Source of the DNA: a virus
Reading direction: 5' to 3' (one strand)
Length of the DNA: 35,643 bases
Virus record (IMG/VR): IMGVR_UViG_3300021185_002042
Location: 1 to 35,643 of that record
Shown: in pieces, positions 16,528 through 23,282 of the stretch
How the letters are laid out: each line of letters begins with the position of its first letter
How positions within the stretch are numbered: the first letter of the stretch is position 1
The notes under the pieces: model-generated
The model's input: the letters and a program-made list of their open reading frames with translations, nothing else
Told to the model about the DNA's origin: nothing
The model's database searches: none
Program-made: the position numbers and the translations under genes

Positions 16528-16982
16528 AGCTGACTATCGGAATTGATCCAGGTAAGTCAGGAGGTTACGCAATCGCTTGGGATGGGATGCATAGTATTAA
16601 TCTGCATACCCTCGGGGAAGACTTTGAATTTGTTGAACATATTCAAGACTTAAAAGATCACCCCGATGTCACATCGATTGAGGCAGTGGTCGAATTGGTC
16701 CCGCCCTTTGCCGGTAAGATGATTCCTTCTAGTAGCTCGTTTAAATTAGGCAAATCATGCGGATTCCTTGAGGGGGTTCTTCGGATGGCCGAAATACCTT
16801 TCACTTTAGTCCGGCCACAAGAATGGCAAAAAGGACTGAGCGGACTTGCTGGGCTTACTTCAGGCAAACGCAAAAAGGTTTTGGCAAACCACGCCAAGCG
16901 GTTCTTCCCATCGACAAAAGGGGTCACCCTCAAGACAGCCGATGCGATTCTTATATTAAGACACTTTCTTATCAATAAATAA
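16524..16982 (+). CDS. RuvC-like Holliday junction resolvase
   Basis: A 152-residue RNase H-fold nuclease. Acidic residues expected for metal binding are visible: D8 in IGIDPGKSGG, E57 in AVVELVPP, and D140 in KTADAILIL. The stretch SSFKLGKSCGFLEGVL and the signature VRPQEWQKGL are typical of phage/plastid RuvC-like enzymes. It would resolve branched replication and recombination intermediates before packaging. It is coupled to the HTH gene upstream and followed by the SSB-like gene. The length is close to that of bacterial RuvC. Confidence 0.88.
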   Translation: MKLTIGIDPGKSGGYAIAWDGMHSINLHTLGEDFEFVEHIQDLKDHPDVTSIEAVVELVPPFAGKMIPSSSSFKLGKSCGFLEGVLRMAEIPFTLVRPQEWQKGLSGLAGLTSGKRKKVLANHAKRFFPSTKGVTLKTADAILILRHFLINK

Positions 16983-17030
16983 CAATGAGTCTCCTACTCG
17001 TAAAACAGGGAATAGAAAAACATAAATAGC

Positions 17031-17744
17031 ATGGCTATATTACAGCAATCATCAAACACAGGCGGACCTATCACAGGCTGGCCTCTCACTACACTCGCAC
17101 CAGCGGGGCAGACATTTGCAGTCTGTCTTGCAGTAAAGGACTCGATGAGCATTCAGCGTCCGTCCTATGACGATCCATCCATCATTGAGACTAAAAACTT
17201 CTGCCGTTTCCTTTTTGGATTAACTGACGGAACAATGATTCAAACGGGAGAGATGACGATTTCTCTGCACGAAAAGAGTAAGTTGTTTAAAACATTAACG
17301 AGTTGGAACGGAACGATGCCTTTTGGAGGATTCGATACTGAGAGCATGGTAGGCAAGGGTGCAACTCTGAACATTATTAATAAGGTCAGCCAAAAAAATC
17401 GGGAATATGCAGACATTACTGCAATTATGCCGGTCATGGCGGGGATGGAAAATCAGATTCCTGATCGTGCTAGATTCGTAATCCCTACTGGAGACGAAGC
17501 ACCATCTGCTGTTCAGAATGCTCCTGTGGTACAACCTGTCCAACCTATGCAGAAGTTCAACCCGCAACCGATTCAGCAAGCCCCCGTCCAAGCGCCGTTG
17601 CAAACGGCTACGACTGTGACAGTTGATCAGCCACAGCCTGTCCCCGTACAGCAACCTGTACAACAGCCAATGCCCGTCCAGCCCCAACAGGCCACAATGG
17701 GAACTCAGTTTACAGGTCCAGCACCTGAAAATGTACCATTCTAA
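17031..17744 (+). CDS. SSB-like single-stranded DNA-binding protein
   Basis: A 237-residue protein. Residues about 1-150 look like a beta-rich DNA-binding core (FAVCLAVKDSMSIQRPSYDD, then KSKLFKTLTSWNGTMPFGGF). Residues about 165-230 are a Pro/Gln/Val-rich disordered linker (VQPVQPMQKFNPQPIQQAPV). The chain ends PAPENVPF, resembling the acidic hydrophobic tip (DDDIPF) by which bacterial SSB recruits partners. Core, disordered linker and tip form the usual SSB plan, though the core itself is not a recognisable SSB family. Position between resolvase and DnaA-like genes supports a replication role. Confidence 0.65.
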   Translation: MAILQQSSNTGGPITGWPLTTLAPAGQTFAVCLAVKDSMSIQRPSYDDPSIIETKNFCRFLFGLTDGTMIQTGEMTISLHEKSKLFKTLTSWNGTMPFGGFDTESMVGKGATLNIINKVSQKNREYADITAIMPVMAGMENQIPDRARFVIPTGDEAPSAVQNAPVVQPVQPMQKFNPQPIQQAPVQAPLQTATTVTVDQPQPVPVQQPVQQPMPVQPQQATMGTQFTGPAPENVPF

Positions 17745-17746
17745 AG

Positions 17747-17812
17747 ATGAATCCGATAAACATATTACTAATGATGGGTTGGTTGGCCGTAGTCGCTGAC
17801 ATGGTTCTATGA
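17747..17812 (+). CDS. 21-residue membrane peptide (possible)
   Basis: A very short reading frame starting two bases after the SSB-like stop and coupled by ATGA to the next gene. It encodes MNPINILLMMGWLAVVADMV plus Leu, nearly all hydrophobic. It may be a real membrane micropeptide or only a leader for coupling translation. The upstream AAAGATG gives only a weak ribosome site. Confidence 0.3.
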   Translation: MNPINILLMMGWLAVVADMVL

Positions 17813-18093
17813 GCATGACGATCGAGGATATTAAACGAGTATCTGCTGAAGAATGTGGAGTTGAGGTAAGTGATATAGACGGGCGAGGGAGAACTGGAAA
17901 AGTATCCCTTGCCCGCTCTATCGCCATTTATTTGAGCAGAAAATTAAAGACAGGTACTTGTGCGGAGATCGGAAAAGCATTTGATCGCGACCACAGCCAA
18001 GTTTCATCTACTTGGAAAAATTACAGCGGATACATTGAAACAGATTCTTCGTTGCAATCTTTAATAAAAAAAGTGGAGGCGAAGTTAGGATGA
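17809..18093 (+). CDS. Stand-alone DnaA domain IV-like DNA-binding protein
   Basis: A 94-residue protein. KVSLARSIAIYLSRKLKTGT followed by CAEIGKAFDRDHSQVSSTWK matches the DNA-binding domain of bacterial DnaA: a basic helix, then EIG..F..RDH..V, where RDH and its flanking residues read DnaA boxes. The AAA+ ATPase domain is absent. The N-terminal 30 residues (TIEDIKRVSAEECGVEVSDI) resemble the segment just before domain IV. It could bind the phage origin, compete for host DnaA boxes, or act as a transcription factor. It lies in the replication block between SSB-like and nuclease genes. ATG at 17815 is an alternative start. Confidence 0.75.
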   Translation: MSMTIEDIKRVSAEECGVEVSDIDGRGRTGKVSLARSIAIYLSRKLKTGTCAEIGKAFDRDHSQVSSTWKNYSGYIETDSSLQSLIKKVEAKLG

Positions 18094-18182
18094 AATATCT
18101 GAAGCGAGCAATCCACCTGGTACTCTTTCTTTGGAAATGTGGAAAGGAGGTAATCCGTGGCTATTCTAACAGAAAAACCTAA
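18090..18182 (+). CDS. Short basic peptide overlapping nuclease start (possible)
   Basis: A 30-residue reading frame (MKYLKRAIHLVLFLWKCGKE, then VIRGYSNRKT), coupled to the DnaA-like stop by ATGA and preceded by TTAGG. It overlaps the nuclease gene by 26 bases, and that gene's strong AAGGAGG site lies inside it. Its main effect may be to carry ribosomes to the nuclease start. Function unknown; it could be non-functional. Confidence 0.35.
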   Translation: MKYLKRAIHLVLFLWKCGKEVIRGYSNRKT

Positions 18183-18975
18183 GCGTGGCGGAGGTGGGCA
18201 TTGGTACACCCGAGAGGGTAAGGCCAAGCATACTATGCCTCGAGCGAAGGGAGACGGCGAACGGAATACCACTCTTCGAGATGCTAAGAAGCATGGGCTA
18301 TTTCCATCCGTGACAACTCTTCTTGGCCTGTTTGCCAAGCCGGGGTTGGAGCGATGGAAACAGGACCAGTTACTTCGTATAGCATTTGATAATCCGGCGA
18401 AGCTTGACGAAAGTTACGAAGGATATGCAGACCGATGCCTTGTTCAGCACGAAAAGCCTGTTGAAGAAGCGGCAAGCTTTGGGACGAAAGTTCACGATGC
18501 GATTGAAGCATACTTTACCGGTCAGCATATACCCGATGAACTATTAGAGTATATCCAACCCGCCCTTGATTGGAAACAGGAGCATGGCCTTAACTTCATC
18601 GAGTTTGAGAAGATGCTGGTTAATACGAATCATGGGTTCGCTGGTACTGTAGATATTGTCGGACAGGGATCGGAAGGGGCTAAGTTTATATTAGACTGGA
18701 AGACTCGTAAGACGAAGAAAGGGGTCAAGGTAACATCCTACGACTTCCAAATCCATCAGATAGCCGCCTATGCCGCAACCTATTGGGGCGAAGAGGCGGT
18801 GTTGGGGCATAGCGTCCACGGAGCTAACTGCTACATCAGTTCGACTGAGCCAGGAAGGTTCGAGGTGATTAAATATTCCCCCGAAGACCTCGCCAAAGCA
18901 TGGGTCGATTTCACCGCCCTCTGTCAGCTTTGGCGGAGTCTTAAAAACTACGATCCTAGAAGTCATGGAGAATAA
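18157..18975 (+). CDS. RecB/Cas4-like PD-(D/E)XK nuclease
   Basis: A 272-residue protein starting at GTG six bases after a strong AAGGAGG. The nuclease core is clear: GTKVHDAIEAYF (H113), FEKMLVN, HGFAGTVDIVG (D166), ILDWKTRKTKK (D180, K182), and QIHQIAAYAATYW, the QxxxY motif. This is the arrangement of RecB-type exonuclease domains used for recombination or end processing. There is no helicase domain, no Cys cluster of the Cas4 iron-sulphur type and no recombinase partner gene such as RecT that I can see. It probably trims DNA ends or degrades host DNA. Confidence 0.82.
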   Translation: MAILTEKPKRGGGGHWYTREGKAKHTMPRAKGDGERNTTLRDAKKHGLFPSVTTLLGLFAKPGLERWKQDQLLRIAFDNPAKLDESYEGYADRCLVQHEKPVEEAASFGTKVHDAIEAYFTGQHIPDELLEYIQPALDWKQEHGLNFIEFEKMLVNTNHGFAGTVDIVGQGSEGAKFILDWKTRKTKKGVKVTSYDFQIHQIAAYAATYWGEEAVLGHSVHGANCYISSTEPGRFEVIKYSPEDLAKAWVDFTALCQLWRSLKNYDPRSHGE

Positions 18976-19126
18976 ATATTGGCTATTAGAACCTCGGGAC
19001 AGCTTCCTAGATGTCAATCAGGATGACATCGATGAGATGAGGGAGTTAGCCGGTCTTGAGCCTGATGCCATGACTTTGGCAAAGGCCAAGCGGGAAGAGG
19101 AGGAGTGCGAAGATGCCGAGGTTTAA
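18965..19126 (+). CDS. Small acidic protein, unknown
   Basis: A 53-residue, strongly acidic helical protein (MENKYWLLEPRDSFLDVNQD, ending REEEECEDAEV). It overlaps the nuclease end by 11 bases and the RHH gene by 14, so it is embedded in a chain of coupled genes, which supports it being translated. The acidic composition would suit a nucleic-acid mimic or inhibitor, but nothing specific shows this. Confidence 0.55.
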   Translation: MENKYWLLEPRDSFLDVNQDDIDEMRELAGLEPDAMTLAKAKREEEECEDAEV

Positions 19127-19325
19127 ATCGAAGGAGTGGGGCATGGGGGAGAAGATAGACCAGGCTAGTGTATTTATCGCCATGCCCGCTCGAATAAAGG
19201 AAGTCCTTTATCGGGTAACTCAGTCGGAATCGATTTCGATGAGCCGCTATACATTAAACCTAATTTTGGACGATATCCGAAAGAAGGACAAAGAAATAAA
19301 TCGATGGCTCAATTCACAGAATTAG
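19113..19325 (+). CDS. Ribbon-helix-helix-like DNA-binding protein
   Basis: A 70-residue protein. The segment QASVFIAMPARIKEVLYRVT followed by QSESISMSRYTLNLILDDIR fits the RHH/Arc-MetJ pattern: a short beta strand, helix, Ser-containing turn and second helix. Such proteins are usually dimeric repressors. It overlaps both neighbours. A target site cannot be named; the inverted repeats in the intergenic regions are candidates. Confidence 0.55.
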   Translation: MPRFKSKEWGMGEKIDQASVFIAMPARIKEVLYRVTQSESISMSRYTLNLILDDIRKKDKEINRWLNSQN

Positions 19326-19504
19326 ATTTCGGAATCAATTTAGCGAAGGAAGTCGCTGAAGGATACCAACGATTTTGGGATAAAAATAAACTGACTATCA
19401 TTCACGAGAATGGGCGGGTTCGGATTGTGCGGACGGATGTCCCGCGAACCCGCCCATCGGCTGAATTTGATTATGGTCGGTATAAAAAAAGGAAGGGAAT
19501 TTAG
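19304..19504 (+). CDS. Unknown small protein upstream of methyltransferase
   Basis: A 66-residue protein starting MAQFTELDFGINLAKEVAEG with a basic C-terminus (FDYGRYKKRKGI). It overlaps the RHH gene by 22 bases and is followed at once by TAGATG of the methyltransferase. A predicted helix then strands (KLTIIHENGRVRIVRTDVPR). No family is recognised. It might be a small regulator or partner of the methyltransferase by position only. Confidence 0.55.
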   Translation: MAQFTELDFGINLAKEVAEGYQRFWDKNKLTIIHENGRVRIVRTDVPRTRPSAEFDYGRYKKRKGI

Positions 19505-20998
19505 ATGGCAAAGTTTATTAGTTTATTCGCTGGGGTCGGTGGATTCGATCTCGGCATGGAAAAAGCGGGGCATGAATGTGTTGCCCAAGTGGAATGGGAT
19601 AAGAATGCGGCGGGTGTATTAAAGCATCGTTGGCCGAATGTTCCCCTGTTCTGCGATGTATCAAAAGTGTCGGCGGATGATCTGCCCGATGCGGATTTTA
19701 TAACATACGGATTTCCATGCCAAGATTTGAGCGTGGCCGGTTTAAGAGAGGGATTAGATGGAAAACGATCAGGATTATTCTATGAAGCAACTAGACTTAT
19801 TCGGGAACTGCGAACCCGAGGATGCGGGCTACGCTTTGCCGTGGCAGAAAATGTTGCCGGGCTGTTCAGTGCAAATGATGGTGTCGCACTTGCAAGGTGC
19901 ATCCGAGAGCTACTCGACAGCGGGGCTTGTGAAACAGGATGGAGGTTACTCGACAGCCAGTATTTCGGTGTGGCCCAAAGACGGAAGCGCGTGTTCATTG
20001 TCTCAGATTTTGGAGGCGAATCCGTTGACGAAATACTCGCTATCACCGAGAGCCTGCCAGGGCATCCTGCGCCGAGCAGAGAAGCGGGGAAAGGAACTGC
20101 CGGAGATGCTACAAAAGGCGTTGGAGAGGGTGGCAAGTGCGACTGCGATCCAAACGGAACAGCAGGAACACTCCTTGCAAGAGACTACAAAGGATTAGGA
20201 AACCGAGACTTAGAGACGGGTAGAGGTTTAGCATTACAAGCCCAATCCACAGGAAGTGATCCTAACCTAATGGCCACCCTATGTGCGAAGGATAATGAAA
20301 AGGTAGGATCGAACCAATGGGTGAAGGAGGGTAAGGCGATTATCGAAGGCGTAGATTGGTACAACAATGCAGTTACCGGTGATATAAATCATACCCTTAA
20401 AATAGGTGGAGATGTACCTGGTGTAATTCAGCAAGAAGGCATCGCATTTGAACCTAGAAGTGCAGATGGTGAACCTAGAATAACAGGTGATATTAAAGAG
20501 GTTGCCAGCCCTACCTTGAACTGCATGGGCGGAGGGCAGCGTGAACCTTCAGTCGTCTCATGGAACGGAGACACAACCCCCAAGGCTTCCGAGGATGTAT
20601 CGGTAACTCTGCGTAGTCAGCAAGGCGGGGAAGGCGTGGGGGTGGCATTTACCGCATCCGACCGCTCAAACAAGGCGGCATGGGAGGGTGATATTAGTGG
20701 GACGATAAATTGTCAGATGAACTCGGAGTCGAGCAATCTGCAAATGGGAGTCCGAGAAAACCTAACCGTCCGCCGACTCACTCCAATCGAATGCGAACGC
20801 CTACAGGGATTCCCCGATAATTGGACATCGGAAAAGATGGAACTGATCCTTGAGGGGAACGAGTGGAAGGCTACCGGCAAGGTGGTCAAACAGGCAGATG
20901 GTCCACGATATAAGCAGATGGGAAATGCAGTCACCGTTAATGTGGCTGAGTGGATAGGGAAACAGATTGGAAAGGTATTAAATGAAAACACAATATAA
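19505..20998 (+). CDS. DNA cytosine-5 methyltransferase
   Basis: A 497-residue C5-methyltransferase. Motif I is SLFAGVGGFDLG (about 6-17), motif IV YGFPCQDLS with catalytic C72, motif VI AENV (114-117), motif VIII QRRKRVFIV (158-166), and motif X QMGNAVTV (471-478). The segment between VIII and the end is long and holds at least four related units (GTAGTLLARDYKG, PNLMATLCAKDNE, EVASPTLNCMGGGQ, DVSVTLRSQQGGEG, DISGTINCQMN), an expanded target-recognition region. It would protect phage DNA from host restriction. No matching restriction enzyme is adjacent, so it is an orphan. A second reading frame lies inside it in the +1 frame. Confidence 0.93.
   Translation: MAKFISLFAGVGGFDLGMEKAGHECVAQVEWDKNAAGVLKHRWPNVPLFCDVSKVSADDLPDADFITYGFPCQDLSVAGLREGLDGKRSGLFYEATRLIRELRTRGCGLRFAVAENVAGLFSANDGVALARCIRELLDSGACETGWRLLDSQYFGVAQRRKRVFIVSDFGGESVDEILAITESLPGHPAPSREAGKGTAGDATKGVGEGGKCDCDPNGTAGTLLARDYKGLGNRDLETGRGLALQAQSTGSDPNLMATLCAKDNEKVGSNQWVKEGKAIIEGVDWYNNAVTGDINHTLKIGGDVPGVIQQEGIAFEPRSADGEPRITGDIKEVASPTLNCMGGGQREPSVVSWNGDTTPKASEDVSVTLRSQQGGEGVGVAFTASDRSNKAAWEGDISGTINCQMNSESSNLQMGVRENLTVRRLTPIECERLQGFPDNWTSEKMELILEGNEWKATGKVVKQADGPRYKQMGNAVTVNVAEWIGKQIGKVLNENTI
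19758..20198 (+). CDS. Overprinted protein inside the methyltransferase gene
   Basis: A 146-residue open frame, +1 relative to the methyltransferase, with an ATG preceded by AGAGAGGG at good spacing. The product does not look random: WPKDGSACSLSQILE, then YSLSPRACQGILRRAEKRGK and ELPEMLQKALERVA. I recall this LSP.AC.GILRRAEKRGK.LP pattern from small phage proteins encoded beside or inside phage cytosine methyltransferase genes. The same DNA in the main frame gives ESLPGHPAPSREAGK, a peptide also familiar from such enzymes. The C-terminal part is helical and basic; function is unknown. It could be a partner or regulator of the enzyme. Recall of the family was not checked against a database. 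Confidence 0.6.
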   Translation: MENDQDYSMKQLDLFGNCEPEDAGYALPWQKMLPGCSVQMMVSHLQGASESYSTAGLVKQDGGYSTASISVWPKDGSACSLSQILEANPLTKYSLSPRACQGILRRAEKRGKELPEMLQKALERVASATAIQTEQQEHSLQETTKD

Positions 20999-21194
20999 AA
21001 TGGGACGGGGATTACCTCGAGGCGAGAAGGTAGTCGTAAAAGTGGGAAGCCGCCAAGCGGATGTAATCCTAGATACCGATAAAATGAATTGGCGGGTCAA
21101 GCTGGATACCCCCGACCTTCCCGAACTGGAATATCCGACTCTTGAGAATGCGGTAATGTCCGCAGAAACAATTTTAAAGGAGGATCGGAATTGA
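20982..21194 (+). CDS. Small protein before DNA polymerase, unknown
   Basis: A 70-residue protein (MKTQYKMGRGLPRGEKVVVK), with predicted beta strands (VVKVGSRQADVILD, WRVKLDTPDL) and a final helix (TLENAVMSAETILKED). It overlaps the methyltransferase end by 17 bases and the polymerase start by four. An AAAGGAGG near its end serves the polymerase. No family recognised. Confidence 0.6.
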   Translation: MKTQYKMGRGLPRGEKVVVKVGSRQADVILDTDKMNWRVKLDTPDLPELEYPTLENAVMSAETILKEDRN

Positions 21195-22945
21195 TCGCCC
21201 TCGATGTTGAAACCATTTGGTCAAAGCAGAACAGCGTGGCAACGCTGGGACTCGATCGCTATGTAAAGCACCCCGACTTTCGGGTAACTATAGTTTCTTT
21301 GGTATCGGATGACGGATTTGAATGGGTTGGAGATCCAAGGGATTTACCGGTGGACCGCTTAAACGGCCAATCGATCTGCGCACACAATGCCGAGTTTGAT
21401 TCGGTCTGCTGTCGAATGGCAATGGCGAGGGGACAGATGCCACAGTTTACTCCGAAGGAATGGATTTGTACGGCGGATATGGCAAGCTGGCATCAGTTGC
21501 CGCGGTCATTGGCGGGCTGTCATAAGGAATTATTTGGCGAAGAACTTAATAAGGATGCCCGCAATGAGATGAGCGGACTTCGACCCGAAGAGATCCTCGG
21601 AAATGAATCTTTTAAGCAGTATGCATTGGGCGATAGCCGAGCGTGTATCCGCATTTATAATGAACTAAAAACCTCCTTCCCCGAAAAGGAATTTCTATTG
21701 TCCGCATTTACCCGAAGGACGGCAAGCCGAGGCATGGCAATCGATCAAAATCTATGCCAGCAGTCTATTAATAAGACCGAGGCAATAATGGCCGAGGTCG
21801 AAACCTTTCTGCCTTGGGTAGGACAAGGTGGAGGTGAACCCACTTCGACTGTTGCTATGGCCGCCTATTTAAAGATGCAGAATGTAGAACCTCCTAAATC
21901 GACTCAGGAGGGTGATTCGGAATTACTTTTATGGAAGGCTAGGAATCCGCAGTACGCTCCGATCCTTGAAGCGATGACAAGGTGGAGGAAAGCAAATAAA
22001 GCGAGGCAGACATATATCAGTATGATCTTACGAGTCCGCCCCGACCATCGAGTTTCAACCCGATTAAAATATTGCGGTGCGCCGCATACCGGTCGCTGGA
22101 GTGGTGCGGGTGGGCTGAACTTCCAAGGCATTCCTCGGGATGAGGTGGAAGGTACATCGGCAAAGAAATGTCTGACACCTGGTAAGGGACGAGTGATCGT
22201 CTCTGCGGATCTCTCGCAAATCGAGCCGCGCGTCTTAGCGTACTTGTGCGGGGACTTTGATTTCTTAGGTTTGGTCAGAGGCGGGATCGATCTTTACGAG
22301 GCACATGGCCGAGCAACTGGGCTTTACACGGAAGACGAGCCAATGAAGGACTTAGCCCCCGAACTTCGCCACTTATGTAAAGCCCGTGTTCTTGGTTTAG
22401 GATATGGATGCGGTCCGAAGAAATTCGGTCAAGTGGCACAGGCCTTAACCGGTGGGAAATTAAATATGACCGATTCTGAGTCCCGTAAACAGGTCAAAGA
22501 TTTCCGCAATCAGAATCCAAAGATTGTCGAACTATGGAAGAAGTGCGAGGACCACATTCGTGAGGAGGCAAGGCAGACTCCTGAATGTGCAACCATGATC
22601 TGTAAATCAGGGAAGCCAATCCGATATTTCGATGTGAAGGATGATGGCCGAGAGTTGACTGGTCAGAAGGTCAGAGGACAGGGGCGGATGAAGCTGTATG
22701 GCGGATTACTTTTAGAGAACCTTGTTCAAGCAACAGCGAGAGAGCTGATGGCAGATTCACTCCTCAAGATTGAGGCGGCTGGACTCCCCGTTGTCCTTCA
22801 TGTCCACGATTCCGTAACTGTTGAAGTTGCCGAATCGGAGGGACAGGCGGCACTTGATTTAATGATCAAACTATTAACCGAAGAACCTCTCTATATGCCA
22901 GGGCTACCCTTGGCGGCAGAGGGGGAAATTAAAAACCACTACTAA
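21191..22945 (+). CDS. Family A DNA polymerase with 3'-5' exonuclease
   Basis: A 584-residue replicative polymerase starting at TTG, seven bases after GGAGG. Exonuclease motifs: IALDVET (D5, E7), AHNAEFD (N66, D70), QYALGDSRAC (Y144, D148). Polymerase motifs: A VSADLSQIEPRVLAYL (D340), B RHLCKARVLGLGYG (R393, K397, Y405), C VVLHVHDSVTVEV (H539, D540). The residue matching E. coli Phe762 is Leu401. In motif C the usual HDE is HDS. No 5' nuclease domain. With the AEP primase and RepA-like ATPase encoded nearby it forms the replisome. Confidence 0.95.
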   Translation: MIALDVETIWSKQNSVATLGLDRYVKHPDFRVTIVSLVSDDGFEWVGDPRDLPVDRLNGQSICAHNAEFDSVCCRMAMARGQMPQFTPKEWICTADMASWHQLPRSLAGCHKELFGEELNKDARNEMSGLRPEEILGNESFKQYALGDSRACIRIYNELKTSFPEKEFLLSAFTRRTASRGMAIDQNLCQQSINKTEAIMAEVETFLPWVGQGGGEPTSTVAMAAYLKMQNVEPPKSTQEGDSELLLWKARNPQYAPILEAMTRWRKANKARQTYISMILRVRPDHRVSTRLKYCGAPHTGRWSGAGGLNFQGIPRDEVEGTSAKKCLTPGKGRVIVSADLSQIEPRVLAYLCGDFDFLGLVRGGIDLYEAHGRATGLYTEDEPMKDLAPELRHLCKARVLGLGYGCGPKKFGQVAQALTGGKLNMTDSESRKQVKDFRNQNPKIVELWKKCEDHIREEARQTPECATMICKSGKPIRYFDVKDDGRELTGQKVRGQGRMKLYGGLLLENLVQATARELMADSLLKIEAAGLPVVLHVHDSVTVEVAESEGQAALDLMIKLLTEEPLYMPGLPLAAEGEIKNHY

Positions 22946-22947
22946 AT

Positions 22948-23145
22948 ATGATAATCCAAATAAATGATAACCTCAGTCTAAACCCATTTCAGGTAACATC
23001 CGCCCAATATTTAAATGGGTCTTGGACAGTTAAGACTACAAGCGGAGAGACTTTCCGATTAACCCCCAAAGAGTACATGAAACTCGATGATTATGGATTC
23101 GATGTGAAATTACTCATCGACAGGCTTTCTGACGGAAATTCTTAG
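22948..23145 (+). CDS. Small unknown protein after polymerase
   Basis: A 65-residue protein starting MIIQINDNLSLNPFQVTSAQ, two bases after the polymerase stop. Predicted short beta sheet (NGSWTVKTTSGETFRLTPKE) and an acidic helical end (DVKLLIDRLSDGNS). It looks like a compact beta-sandwich or barrel fragment with no known motif. Confidence 0.55.
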   Translation: MIIQINDNLSLNPFQVTSAQYLNGSWTVKTTSGETFRLTPKEYMKLDDYGFDVKLLIDRLSDGNS

Positions 23146-23162
23146 ATGATCGAAGGGACAGC

Positions 23163-23282
23163 ATGAACCTCCTCCGAATCATCGGCTTAATCGTATTATT
23201 CATTACCTCAGTCCTCGCCTTAGCCTACATCGTGGCCGCATTCGTACTTACAATAATAACATCACTATTCATCACTACATGA
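23163..23282 (+). CDS. 39-residue membrane protein
   Basis: The product MNLLRIIGLIVLFITSVLAL then AYIVAAFVLTIITSLFITT is almost wholly hydrophobic, long enough for one kinked or two short membrane helices. An AAGGGACAGC leader precedes the ATG, and the stop is coupled to the dNMP kinase start by ATGA. Early-block location argues against a simple late holin. It may act in superinfection exclusion or membrane takeover; this is a guess. Confidence 0.5.
   Translation: MNLLRIIGLIVLFITSVLALAYIVAAFVLTIITSLFITT

Noticed and set aside
17295-17927. 210-codon minus-strand open frame opposite the SSB-like and DnaA-like genes
   Set aside because: It mirrors the Pro/Gln-rich linker, shows Leu/Arg/His-biased composition and has no start signals.
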